Shown here: positions 42,347 through 51,194 of the stretch, piece after piece | Position numbering within the stretch: position 1 is the first letter of the stretch | How the letters are laid out: the number at the start of each line of letters is the position of its first letter | Assembly (NCBI RefSeq): GCF_011777505.1 | Contig: NZ_JAATJT010000002.1 | Span: 434,001-498,000, forward strand | Direction of reading: 5' to 3' | Origin: Gaetbulibacter sp. S0825 | GTDB lineage: Bacteria > Bacteroidota > Bacteroidia > Flavobacteriales > Flavobacteriaceae | DNA: 64,000 nucleotides | Translations under genes and position numbers: made by a program | Notes under the pieces: generated by a model | What the model saw: only the letters and a program-made list of their open reading frames with translations | Told to the model about the DNA's origin: nothing | Database searches by the model: none

Positions 42347-42366
42347 TATGTAACTTAAGTTACATA
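42347..42366 (+). promoter_or_regulatory. 20-bp perfect palindrome upstream of the FadL-like gene
   Basis: TATGTAACTTAAGTTACATA is a perfect 20-bp palindrome about 115 bp before the porin start, typical of an operator for a dimeric regulator such as a TetR-type protein. Three other palindromes lie within 110 bp upstream. Confidence 0.55.
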
Positions 42367-42480
42367 AGAAGGTTTAGTGATTTTTGTCATGATTTAGATA
42401 GATGTTTAGTATTAATTTCACCAAAGTAATTTGTTAGTACAGGTTACTATTAAATGATATTAACTAAAAACACTCATATT

Positions 42481-43827
42481 ATGAAATCCAATTTATTAAA
42501 ACTATTTGCATTATTGTTTTCAACATTATTATATGCTCAATCTGGGCATATTATGCAAGGCGTGGGATCCGTTAATATGTCAATGGGTGGGGCTTCAACC
42601 GCTCAACCACTAGATATTTCGGGTGCTATGCAATGGAACCCTGCAGCCATTAGCACTTTTGATTCAAAAATTTTAAAATTTGATTTAGGTTTGTTTTTCT
42701 CATCACCAGAGCTGCGTTCAAGTTTGCCACCAGACATGTTAGGACCTGGAGCACCTGGAGTAAGTGGTGTTACAAAAGATGATAGAGGTGTATCACCAAT
42801 GCCAGCTTTAGCAATGCTTTGGGGAAAGCCTGAGAGCAAACACACTTTTGGTGTTTCTGCTTTTGGTATTAGTGGCTTTGGAGTTACTTTTCCAGAGGAA
42901 GCAAATAACCCTTTGAGCCCTGATTTTAATCCAATGAATGACTCAAATCCAATTAATTACCCTCAACAAGCGATGGGGTTTGGACATATTGAATCAGATT
43001 ATATGTTATTACAAGTAGGCTTTTCTTATGCTTATGAATTGTCTGATAAGTTCTCAATTGGTGTACAACCAAATATTGATTATGCAGCTTTAGAGCTTAT
43101 GCCTAATCCAACAGCTAATCCAACTGGAGCAGGTTATCCTTCAACGGATAAGGCTACTGCCATAGGTTTTGGTGCTCAATTTGGTGTGTTCTTTGATTCA
43201 GGTTCAGGGTTTAAGCTAGGTGCTTCTTATAAAACAACACAAAGTTTTAACGACTTTGAGTTTGAAAACACTTATTTAGATAATAGTACTTCAACTAGTA
43301 AGTTTAATATGGATTATCCTTCAATATTATCATTTGGTTTAGGGTATTCAACTGGAGATATTGATTTTGCATTGGATTATAGAAGTGTTAACTATGAGAA
43401 TACCGATGGTTTTTCAAAAACTGGTTGGACATCAACAGCATCAGTAGCTGGATTTGGTTGGGATAATATCTCAATAATTTCTGCGGGTCTTCAGTATAAA
43501 GGCATTGATAAAATACCATTAAGATTTGGTTATACGTATAGTTCTAATCCAATTAGCAAAAAAGTAGCCTTTTTTAATGTTCCAGCAACGGCGATTATTA
43601 AAAATGCATTTCAATTTGGTTTAAGCTATCAGGTAAATGACAATTTAAACTTTGATGGAGTGTATCATTACGGAACTAGTGGAGGCTCCACTAAAGGGCA
43701 AATGTTATCTCCAATGATGGTTGGACCTGGCAATCCTTATGGAGCAATACCAGGTTCTTCAGTATCATACGATATGACAACTTCCATGATTATGGTAGGT
43801 TTTAGTTATAACTTTAGTAATAACTAA
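42481..43827 (+). CDS. Outer-membrane transport protein, FadL/OmpP1 type
   Basis: The 448-aa protein has a signal peptide (MKSNLLKLFALLFSTLLYAQ) and a beta-barrel rich in aromatic strands, ending in SMIMVGFSYNFSNN with the C-terminal aromatic residue near the end. The early motif GVGSVNMSMGGASTAQPLDISGAMQWNPA corresponds to the FadL-type N-terminal hatch, which guides long-chain fatty acids or other hydrophobic compounds across the outer membrane. ATG at 42481 is chosen because it gives a proper signal peptide; an ATG at 42454 would add nine residues before it. Behind a palindrome-rich control region. Confidence 0.85.
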   Translation: MKSNLLKLFALLFSTLLYAQSGHIMQGVGSVNMSMGGASTAQPLDISGAMQWNPAAISTFDSKILKFDLGLFFSSPELRSSLPPDMLGPGAPGVSGVTKDDRGVSPMPALAMLWGKPESKHTFGVSAFGISGFGVTFPEEANNPLSPDFNPMNDSNPINYPQQAMGFGHIESDYMLLQVGFSYAYELSDKFSIGVQPNIDYAALELMPNPTANPTGAGYPSTDKATAIGFGAQFGVFFDSGSGFKLGASYKTTQSFNDFEFENTYLDNSTSTSKFNMDYPSILSFGLGYSTGDIDFALDYRSVNYENTDGFSKTGWTSTASVAGFGWDNISIISAGLQYKGIDKIPLRFGYTYSSNPISKKVAFFNVPATAIIKNAFQFGLSYQVNDNLNFDGVYHYGTSGGSTKGQMLSPMMVGPGNPYGAIPGSSVSYDMTTSMIMVGFSYNFSNN

Positions 43828-43848
43828 TACTTGCATATTATTAGAATG

Positions 43849-43883
43849 AGCGGTTTCCATGAATATTGGGAACCGCTTTTTTT
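43849..43883 (+). terminator. Intrinsic terminator of the FadL-like gene
   Basis: AGCGGTTTCC pairs with GGGAACCGCT (one G-T) around ATGAATATT, then a run of seven T. Confidence 0.85.
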
Positions 43884-44017
43884 ATTAAATGCTAAGCGTT
43901 GTAACATTTTTTAAAAAAAATATACTAATATTTTAAGCGGTTTATATTTTTAAAATCCTAATTTTTACCGAAATTGCTTATCTAAAAAAATGTTCAACCT
44001 TAACTACACGAAACAAT

Positions 44018-45358
44018 ATGTCTGATGATTTTGATTTATTAGAAACCAATTCTAACGAGAAACAAGAAAAAGTAGATGTAAATTGGGGAAAAGCTATCGA
44101 TACAATGAAATCGAAATTAGCTCAGGAAGACGACCCTGAAATGCGTCAAAAAATATTAAATGCTACATTGGATGATGTTGTTCATATGGCTGAAAAAGAC
44201 CGTACGTCTTTATTAGATGCTATTAAGGATCTTACAGATTACCAAGATGAAGTTGGAATTATTTTTGAAAACTTTTCCTCGTTAAATGGCGATGAACAGA
44301 AAATTATTGATAGTGCTATTAAGCGTTTAGAGCGTGCCAGAGTAGAACTTGAAGATGCTGAAAATAAACCAGATACTTGGTGGAATAACCTTTGGGGAAG
44401 AAAAAGCAAGATTAAAAAAGCACAAGACGAACTAAAAGCAGCTCAAAAATCTCGTGATGAAGCAGATAATAAAGCAAAAGCTTTATTTCAGCAGCGTATA
44501 GAAAATGCTGATGTACAAACATTATTAAACGAATTATCTTTTAAAAGTCAAGCAGCTGTTAAACGTTTAAAAGATCGTGAAGTAGAGATCAAAGAGGTTG
44601 AAGATAAACTTCAAGATGCCATTGTCGAAGCAACAAAAAACCATACTAAAGCTCTAGAGAAGAAGAAAGAAGTAGAAGGACTTTTAGAAGAAAAATATGC
44701 GCTTTTAAAACAAGCACGTCAAGAACTGGAAGAAATTGTAGATAAACAATCTGCAGATTATGCTCAAGCCATAGGAAAAGTGACGCAGTTAGAACAAAAA
44801 GTAGAAGAACTTGAAGGTTTGAAAAATGCATATACCACTTTAGCTGCCTCTAAAGACAGTTTTGTGCACAAGCACAACTTAACTATAAAAGTATTAACGT
44901 CATTAAGAAGCAATTTACAAACACATAGAGCCAAATTAAAATCTGACACCGAAGAGCGTTTAAAATATTACGATGGTTACGTGGTTGCATTAAAAGCACG
45001 TACAGATCAAGAGTTTGCTGCCATTTTAGAACATTTAGGTGTTAAAACAGATGAGCATATTGGTGAAACTTTAGCAGCAATGCATTCGGCTTCTGCTAAG
45101 GCTAGACAAGAAATGATGGATAATATTCCAGTGCATGAAAAAGTAATGCAAGGTGTATATGGTAGTTATGCTGAGGCGTTACAAGAAATTCGTGTGAAGG
45201 ATGCAGAAATTCAGAAGAACTTTGCTGACCGTTATGGCATCGATATGAAAGAGATTTTCGAAGAGTATTATAAAGCAGAAAACAATCCTCCTGCTGGAGA
45301 TGATGGAGGTGAAGGAGCAAGCCCTAAGCCAGAAGGAGACGACGATTTATTATCATAA
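44018..45358 (+). CDS. Cytoplasmic coiled-coil protein, first gene of an uncharacterised operon
   Basis: The 446-aa protein has no signal peptide or membrane segment. Residues about 85-310 are long, heptad-like charged helices (for example LERARVELEDAENKPD, EVEIKEVEDKLQDAIVEA and ARQELEEIVDKQSADYAQ). The tail is acidic and proline/glycine-rich and ends in EGDDDLLS. Similar coiled-coil proteins often receive automatic names such as microtubule-binding protein; this says nothing about the function. It heads nine co-directional genes and is followed by a hairpin terminator, so it is probably made in excess over them. TelA-like resemblance in the middle is too weak to assign. Confidence 0.75.
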   Translation: MSDDFDLLETNSNEKQEKVDVNWGKAIDTMKSKLAQEDDPEMRQKILNATLDDVVHMAEKDRTSLLDAIKDLTDYQDEVGIIFENFSSLNGDEQKIIDSAIKRLERARVELEDAENKPDTWWNNLWGRKSKIKKAQDELKAAQKSRDEADNKAKALFQQRIENADVQTLLNELSFKSQAAVKRLKDREVEIKEVEDKLQDAIVEATKNHTKALEKKKEVEGLLEEKYALLKQARQELEEIVDKQSADYAQAIGKVTQLEQKVEELEGLKNAYTTLAASKDSFVHKHNLTIKVLTSLRSNLQTHRAKLKSDTEERLKYYDGYVVALKARTDQEFAAILEHLGVKTDEHIGETLAAMHSASAKARQEMMDNIPVHEKVMQGVYGSYAEALQEIRVKDAEIQKNFADRYGIDMKEIFEEYYKAENNPPAGDDGGEGASPKPEGDDDLLS

Positions 45359-45362
45359 TAAT

Positions 45363-45391
45363 TTGTGCTTCTTTCGAGAGGCACAATTTTT
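45363..45391 (+). terminator. Hairpin with TTCG loop between the first and second genes
   Basis: TTGTGCTTCT (45363-45372) pairs with AGAGGCACAA (45377-45386) around a TTCG tetraloop, then five T. It has ten pairs including one G-T. As the next gene is co-directional, it is probably a partial terminator that lowers downstream expression. Confidence 0.75.
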
Positions 45392-45426
45392 CTTATTCAA
45401 TTTTTTAACCATTTTCTTAATAAGTA

Positions 45427-46482
45427 ATGTCTATTAACCACATTGTAACACCATTAGATTCTGCAGAACTCGATTCTAAAGAGCAATATGTGTTTTACCA
45501 TAAAATGGTAGATTTTACTTTAAAAGAACTCATAGTTAATGTTCAGCGTCAGCAAATATGTAATGAGAAAGAACTAATCTTTTTTAAACAATACTCTGAT
45601 TTGTTGCTGTATTCTATTGAAGCCATGCGAATTAAGTATATGTATGATGAAGAGGATAACATGAAAATTGATTTAACCGATTCTGGTTTTCCAAATTACT
45701 TAGAGTTTCGCTATTTGTTCAATGATTTATCATTAAGAGCTGAGTATTTGAATAAGCTAATTCCAGAAGAAGTATTAAAAAAAGAGTTTTTAGATACCTT
45801 AATGCGTAAAAAAGTACCAGTTAAGAAAAGCAAACTCTTTCAGGCTGCATCAATAGTGTATTATAAATCTGTTCAGCAGAAATTTATTTTTAATCGATTT
45901 GTCCAAGGCAAAATTATTTCGGCACCAAAGCATAGTCAAGGAGAGTTATTAACTAGCTGGAGTTTCTACGATGTATCACTTAACAGACCATTTATCTGCT
46001 TTATGTATTTCGATTATGATGGTCAAAAATTTCTTGATTATAAAGATAAAGTATATGAGGTTTTAAAAAACGTAGCAGATAGAAATATGTCTTTGGACAC
46101 GATGGCGTATGCGATAGATAGAAAGCTGCCAAATATTTTTCCAAAACATATCAAACGAATAGACTTAGGGCCTTTGCACAATGTATTTGCAAAGGATGAA
46201 AATGAGATTACACACGCAATTCTTGATAGCATTGGTAAAAAAGAAATCCCTTTAGAATCGTATGCTATATCCTTAAAAATTGACGAAGTCTTTTCTGGCA
46301 GTGAATTTAAGGAAGGCAGTTTTTTTAATAAACAAACCCTACAAAACTGGAGTGATGTTGTAAAGCAAGAATATGTATTTGCACCACATCGCATTATACA
46401 AATGCTCTATAATAAAACACCAGATATTATGAATATGTTGGCAAAACCACCAATTCAAATGGCTGATTTAAAAACAATATAA
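45427..46482 (+). CDS. Soluble protein of unknown function in the AAA+ operon
   Basis: The 351-aa product has no signal peptide or membrane segment. The first 150 residues are mainly helical (KELIVNVQRQQICNEKELIFF and others), and the second half is mixed with SWSFYDVSLNRPFICFMYFDYDG as a strand region. No catalytic motif is visible and I do not recognise the family. It stands between the coiled-coil gene and the AAA+ gene and is probably a partner of the ATPase. Confidence 0.7.
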   Translation: MSINHIVTPLDSAELDSKEQYVFYHKMVDFTLKELIVNVQRQQICNEKELIFFKQYSDLLLYSIEAMRIKYMYDEEDNMKIDLTDSGFPNYLEFRYLFNDLSLRAEYLNKLIPEEVLKKEFLDTLMRKKVPVKKSKLFQAASIVYYKSVQQKFIFNRFVQGKIISAPKHSQGELLTSWSFYDVSLNRPFICFMYFDYDGQKFLDYKDKVYEVLKNVADRNMSLDTMAYAIDRKLPNIFPKHIKRIDLGPLHNVFAKDENEITHAILDSIGKKEIPLESYAISLKIDEVFSGSEFKEGSFFNKQTLQNWSDVVKQEYVFAPHRIIQMLYNKTPDIMNMLAKPPIQMADLKTI

Positions 46483-46555
46483 AAGTAGTTCTCAGTCTCT
46501 CCAGTCCAACGTATTTAGAACTGTTGACTGCGACTGTAGCTGAACACTAAAACAT
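46483..46555 (+). other. Structured 73-bp intergenic spacer before the AAA+ gene
   Basis: The spacer has AGTTC and two CAGTC copies on its left (46487-46506) and GAACT with two GACTG copies on its right (46518-46536). These can pair in more than one way. No T run follows, so it is not a normal terminator. Confidence 0.35.
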
Positions 46556-48520
46556 ATGGAACACAACTCAACATTCCCAATAAAACAAAATGAGCTCGAT
46601 GCACTTCGTGACGAAGCGACGTCGTATATAAAAAGTGTACAATGGGAACAAGGTCAACGTGCAAAAAACAAAGAAAATAATGGTAAGGATGAATCCATTT
46701 TATTGTATTTATCAAGAGCTCAAGGAGGTAATGGAGGTGTTGAAGTCACCTCTGTATCTAAAACTATATTAGCATTAAAAAAGCGCTTGTTACCAGATTC
46801 TGTAGCAATTCCCATTCATTTAAATGAAACTTTATTTGCTGTTCAAGAGGGATTAACATTAGGAATTTGGATAAAAGACAGCTATTACGATGCTTCTGGA
46901 TTGTCTAGTTTGAGTGAACGTAAATCTGTTCTAGATAATGCTGGGAAGCGTGAGTACGAAAGTAAAATGCATACAGCAACTGCTTTTATGTTATTTGCAA
47001 CAGCATATAATATCCTTCATAATTTGCAACCACATGCTTCAGATGATTTAAGTGTGATGAAAAACAAGTTTGCGGGCATTCCCGAAGTGTCTTTTATGTC
47101 ACCTCTTAAAGGAACTGCTTGTGCTTTATATTATTACGATAAATATTTAAGCCATCCAGATATTGTAAAAACGGATAAAGATGTAATCGATTTTACAGTA
47201 GTATATTTTGAAGCACTAATTGATGAAATTCAATTACGCAAGAGTTCTTTGGAATACACTGAAACCATTCTCGACAGAACATATAAACTTGAAAATTCAG
47301 ATTTTGCCGTATCTGGTTGGGAGAATGTATTTGCAGGAGCAGCTAAAAGTGTAGAGTTTAATAAAATACAATTTGAACAAATAGTTGGTAACAGAGATGC
47401 CAAACATTTTGCTCGTCGTTTAACCGAACGCATGTTGAGCTACGATTTTGCAGCTCAAAAAAATCCATTTCAAGAATTAGGAGGTTTTATGCCTGTGTTT
47501 ATGGGGTACGGAATCCCAGGAACTGGGAAGAGTATGTTGATTGCCGCTATTGCTACACGACTAAAAGAACATTGTGATAATCTAGATATTCCATTTTTAT
47601 TTCATCCAATGCCTGATACGTTAATTAGTACATTCCAAGGTGGTTCTGCTGAGAAAATGGTCGAGTGGATGAAACCCTTACAAGACCCAACACGTTTAAT
47701 ATTTGCTCCAATTGATGATGCCGAAAACAACTTGCAAGAGCGTACTGCTCAAGGGGTTTCTGCGGGTGTCAAGGAAGTAATAGGAGTGTTTTTAAGATAT
47801 ACCGAAGGTGCTTATGCTGTAAACTATGGAAATAGCTCTATTGGGTTGTTTACTAACCTTCCTGAAATGCTAGATAAAGCAGTGATTTCTCGTGTTCAAG
47901 GACGATTTTTAATTGATGGAGCACGAACGGAACATGACTTTTTAGACCAAGATCATTTATGGTGGCGAAAATTGGATGATACCATGCCAGACTTTGTAAA
48001 TATGCAAGGTCCTGAAAATTATAGTTATTTGCAAGACCAAGGGTTGGCTAAAAATATGGGAGAAATCTTAAATGTTACAGATAAACCAACTGAAGAGCGA
48101 GTTTTTGAAGCCTATGATAAGGTAGAGAAGAACTTTAAAACAAATCAACATTTGTTTTATGCGAATTTATATAAGGAGATTCAAAAGATATTCCCGTTTT
48201 TCTCATCGCGTGATGTGAGAAATATTCAAAGTGCTGTATCACTGCGTTTAACTGATTTTGACTTGGAAGAAGATTGGTTTGAAAATCCAGAAATCTATTT
48301 CAAAAAGGATTACGATACCAAGTTTAATATGCTACAAGAATTGATGAGAGCGAATATGAAAGGCTTGGATTTCTCTGAAATTAGACGACAAGAAGTGGTG
48401 CGTTACTTAGACAATGTGGCAACCATTGCTGATACCGATTTTAAGCGTAAAGTAGATGCTAGAGTGAATCAATTAAATATTGATTTAGAAGCGAGAAGGA
48501 AGTTTGATAACTCTAAATAA
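46556..48520 (+). CDS. AAA+ ATPase of an uncharacterised operon
   Basis: The 654-aa protein has an N-terminal helical domain (about 1-300) with no known motif, then an AAA+ core. Walker A is GYGIPGTGKS (about 317-326). The Walker B position is LIFAPIDDAENN (about 381-392), so the usual DE is DD and a Glu follows two residues later. Sensor-1 Asn is in LFTNLPEM (about 434) and a candidate arginine finger is in SRVQGRF. The C-terminal domain (about 500-650) is helical. No membrane segment is seen. It is the energy source of the operon. The AAA+ call is strong, the family is not recognised. Confidence 0.82.
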   Translation: MEHNSTFPIKQNELDALRDEATSYIKSVQWEQGQRAKNKENNGKDESILLYLSRAQGGNGGVEVTSVSKTILALKKRLLPDSVAIPIHLNETLFAVQEGLTLGIWIKDSYYDASGLSSLSERKSVLDNAGKREYESKMHTATAFMLFATAYNILHNLQPHASDDLSVMKNKFAGIPEVSFMSPLKGTACALYYYDKYLSHPDIVKTDKDVIDFTVVYFEALIDEIQLRKSSLEYTETILDRTYKLENSDFAVSGWENVFAGAAKSVEFNKIQFEQIVGNRDAKHFARRLTERMLSYDFAAQKNPFQELGGFMPVFMGYGIPGTGKSMLIAAIATRLKEHCDNLDIPFLFHPMPDTLISTFQGGSAEKMVEWMKPLQDPTRLIFAPIDDAENNLQERTAQGVSAGVKEVIGVFLRYTEGAYAVNYGNSSIGLFTNLPEMLDKAVISRVQGRFLIDGARTEHDFLDQDHLWWRKLDDTMPDFVNMQGPENYSYLQDQGLAKNMGEILNVTDKPTEERVFEAYDKVEKNFKTNQHLFYANLYKEIQKIFPFFSSRDVRNIQSAVSLRLTDFDLEEDWFENPEIYFKKDYDTKFNMLQELMRANMKGLDFSEIRRQEVVRYLDNVATIADTDFKRKVDARVNQLNIDLEARRKFDNSK

Positions 48521-48529
48521 TAGCTAGTT

Positions 48530-49165
48530 ATGGAAGAAGAAGTAATTAACCCAATCGAAAAAAAAGAATCACAATTAGGTATACAAGATTATTTATCTAT
48601 TGGCTATGTTTTTCTATTGATTTTAGGTGTATTGCATCAAACCATTTATTATAATTTTCTAGGGGTTAATATTTTTGAGTATTCTTCGATTTTAGATGTT
48701 TTAATAAGCCCAGTTTCTGTAATTGCTGGGGATTTAAAGTTATTAATTGGTATAATTATATGTGTTGTGTTGGCTATTGGTTATGCTAAAGTATTACCTA
48801 AATACTATACTTGGTTAAGTAAGAAAAAGAAATACCAATCTGGAAAGAAAAAGGCTAGGTTAGATAAAGCATTGAATACATTTAAAACAGGCTCTAAACA
48901 GTTGGTATTTGTAATGATATCATTATACATTATTGGTGCGTTTATTGGGTTTGGTGTTGGTCGAGGTGGAAAAATAAAACAGAAAATAGAAAACGGTGAT
49001 ATTAAAATAACCCATCAAATAACTTTTAGCGATGGAGAAAGTCAAAAAATTACAATGTTAGGAAAAAACAGTTTAAATGTTATTTACGTAAAAGAAGGAC
49101 AAAAAGAAGTACTTGTTTCTCCAATTGAAGGAAATATTAAAACAATAAAAAAGATTGCTGATTAA
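48530..49165 (+). CDS. Membrane protein of the AAA+ operon (three helices)
   Basis: The 211-aa protein has three hydrophobic helices at about 20-45, 63-85 and 123-147. A basic cytoplasmic loop (KKKKYQSGKKKARL) lies between the second and third. The C-terminal 60 residues (ITHQITFSDGESQKITML...) form a beta-rich domain that the positive-inside rule puts outside the cytoplasm. Function unknown. The stop TAA shares a base with the next ATG (TAATG). Confidence 0.75.
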   Translation: MEEEVINPIEKKESQLGIQDYLSIGYVFLLILGVLHQTIYYNFLGVNIFEYSSILDVLISPVSVIAGDLKLLIGIIICVVLAIGYAKVLPKYYTWLSKKKKYQSGKKKARLDKALNTFKTGSKQLVFVMISLYIIGAFIGFGVGRGGKIKQKIENGDIKITHQITFSDGESQKITMLGKNSLNVIYVKEGQKEVLVSPIEGNIKTIKKIAD

Positions 49166-50400
49166 TGCAAAAACTAAAAACAGCAAATTTATATAGAAGC
49201 GAGCTCATTCCTGTAAGCGGGAAATTGGTTGAGAGTTATAATCTGTGTTTAGAAAAATTGGGCTTTAAAGCGACCAAGCTCAAAACCTTTTCTATTGATG
49301 GTTTGGGTTGGAGCCCAGAAATAGCCGAAGAGAAGAAAGACTTACAGTATCTTAATCATGGTGAGGCTAACCCTCATGGTATCATTATATCGCCTTTGCA
49401 AAAAGGAAAACCTGTATATGTGCCAACTCATACGTTTGATAGGGACATGATGCAATTTATCTTTAAGGAGCATGGAGATGCTATTAACGATATTACCAGA
49501 GATTGTGCTATTTGTATAGATTTCGACCAACACATAGATACGTTTTTTGGGCCATTAGATGTATTGAAATATGATACTGTTTCTATTAATTTTCATTTAA
49601 TAAATAACTTATTTCATATTCAAGAGGAGCAATTAGAACTAGTCGAAAAGTTTAATCAAGGCAATAATTTTGTTAATGAAACAATTCACCAAGAATTGCT
49701 TGATTCGGCAAAAAAACATGGCGATTTACGTCATCGAAAATTATACTTAAAGCCTATTGAATTTAAGACTAATTCTTTTTTTACCAAGGCTTTTGGCGGT
49801 ATTTATGTGTTGCGTGATTTTATTTCGCCAATTGTAGTCTTTCAAGATGAAGAAGCACATAAAGAAGCTATTAAAGATACAGTTCACGATGTGTTAATTT
49901 ACCATATTTCACAACCAGAATTGATAGATAAATTAAGAGACCACCTAATTATTGAATGTAACTTAGATGAGGTTGTAAAAGACAAGCGTTACGACCGTAT
50001 TAAAAAAGTGATGCTGTTTAATGAACTGAAGAAAACTGAGCATTCGTATAAAGATATTTTAAATGATAAAGTATTATTCCGTAGGTATTTAAACACCATA
50101 GATGCAAACGCTTTAAAGCGTGTTACAGGAGTAGAAATATACTTAGAACGGTTAGAGCGAAGCAATGCTTTTAAAATTGCCGATTTAGTTGACCAGGGCT
50201 TTTATTTTGCTTTGCATCAACCTCATTCATCGTTAGATGTAAAACAATACGATTTAATTTGGAGGCTTTTAGTAAATGTATCTCCAAAAGATGTGTTATT
50301 TCTGTATTGGTACGATAAAGAACAGTTTTATAAGAGTTACGAAGCTTGGAATGAGTCCTTCCAAGATTGGGTAATTGAGACCATTAGTAACAATATTTAA
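49165..50400 (+). CDS. Soluble protein of unknown function, coupled to the membrane gene
   Basis: The 411-aa product has no signal peptide or membrane helix. It starts MQKLKTANLYRSELIPVSGK, overlapping the previous stop. Motifs such as NPHGIIISPLQKGKPVYVPTH and YLKPIEFKTNSFFTKAFGG are unlike any enzyme I know. I think it belongs to a Bacteroidota-restricted DUF but cannot verify this. It lies in the centre of the AAA+ operon and may be an adaptor between the membrane parts and the ATPase. Confidence 0.7.
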   Translation: MQKLKTANLYRSELIPVSGKLVESYNLCLEKLGFKATKLKTFSIDGLGWSPEIAEEKKDLQYLNHGEANPHGIIISPLQKGKPVYVPTHTFDRDMMQFIFKEHGDAINDITRDCAICIDFDQHIDTFFGPLDVLKYDTVSINFHLINNLFHIQEEQLELVEKFNQGNNFVNETIHQELLDSAKKHGDLRHRKLYLKPIEFKTNSFFTKAFGGIYVLRDFISPIVVFQDEEAHKEAIKDTVHDVLIYHISQPELIDKLRDHLIIECNLDEVVKDKRYDRIKKVMLFNELKKTEHSYKDILNDKVLFRRYLNTIDANALKRVTGVEIYLERLERSNAFKIADLVDQGFYFALHQPHSSLDVKQYDLIWRLLVNVSPKDVLFLYWYDKEQFYKSYEAWNESFQDWVIETISNNI

Positions 50401-50446
50401 AAATTATAGACTAATTTTATAAAGAGTATTCACTAAAACATAAATT

Positions 50447-50986
50447 ATGACCATAGAACTCATAGTATTTATCTCAGCCATTTTATTTGGAGTATTACTT
50501 TATTGGAGAGAATCTAATGGTAATGGATTATATCGCTTCGTAAATAAGATTGTAAATTCTAAAGAATTGCAAATGAAAAAGGGTGACAGAACTGGATTTG
50601 TCTTTCAGCAAAAATTCTTGTTACGCTTGGTATATGTTGCGTTCCTATTTTTAATTGTGTCCTTAGTGCTACAATTTTTTACGCCGTTTAAGCCGTTTGG
50701 AAGCTACAATGGCGTTTCTACCTTTGCTTCTAGTGTTGTTGGAACTGTTATAGGTACTTATTTAGCCAATTTTGTACTAAAATCTGGAAAAATTGTGGAT
50801 GAAAAGAGCAATACTTTAACTGATATGGTTAGTGAAACTATTGAAAAAAGTAAAGAATTTCTAGATGATATCACTACTAAAGATGAGATAGATGATGCTA
50901 TTGAAGAAACACCTAAAGTAGAGGATACACCAAAAGAAGAAAAGAAAAGTGCTAGAGAACGCTTAAAAGATAAAGGGCTGATGTAG
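50447..50986 (+). CDS. Membrane protein of the AAA+ operon with acidic cytoplasmic tail
   Basis: The 179-aa protein has about three hydrophobic segments (IELIVFISAILFGVLLYW, LVYVAFLFLIVSLVLQFF and VSTFASSVVGTVIGTYLANFVL). The loop after the first is basic (NKIVNSKELQMKKGDR), hence cytoplasmic. The last 65 residues are charged, Glu/Asp/Lys-rich and probably disordered, ending in ARERLKDKGLM. Followed by the 68-aa gene after 1 bp. Confidence 0.72.
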   Translation: MTIELIVFISAILFGVLLYWRESNGNGLYRFVNKIVNSKELQMKKGDRTGFVFQQKFLLRLVYVAFLFLIVSLVLQFFTPFKPFGSYNGVSTFASSVVGTVIGTYLANFVLKSGKIVDEKSNTLTDMVSETIEKSKEFLDDITTKDEIDDAIEETPKVEDTPKEEKKSARERLKDKGLM

Positions 50987-50987
50987 T

Positions 50988-51194
50988 ATGAAAGGATTTA
51001 CTAAGTTTATGTTACTAGTAGTGATAATGTGTATATACTTGCTTATCATCAGAATTGTAGATACTAATTATGGAGATTTTTGGAATTTGGAGAGTATTTT
51101 AAGGTTAGCAATGCCACTATTAATAATACTCCTTTTTGGTTTCTCCATTAAATTTGATTTAAGAAAACTTAAGGAAGATAAAAGCAATGATTAA
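50988..51194 (+). CDS. 68-aa two-helix membrane protein of the AAA+ operon
   Basis: Two helices (FMLLVVIMCIYLLIIRIV and LAMPLLIILLFGFSIKF) with a short loop and a basic C-terminal tail. Overlaps the next gene by 8 nt (ATGATTAA), the same type of overlap seen in the DUF6090 array. No family recognised. Confidence 0.68.
   Translation: MKGFTKFMLLVVIMCIYLLIIRIVDTNYGDFWNLESILRLAMPLLIILLFGFSIKFDLRKLKEDKSND

Larger units (their letters stand above)
42171..42480. other. 310-bp divergent regulatory gap with four palindromes
   Basis: Between the small membrane gene and the FadL-like porin. On the plus strand it has TATTTTATCGATAAAATA (42241-42258), AACCTGA-C-TCAGGTT (42303-42317), TCACA-AAA-TGTGA (42329-42341) and TATGTAACTTAAGTTACATA (42347-42366). 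The minus-strand -7 box is at 42200-42207. Confidence 0.7.
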
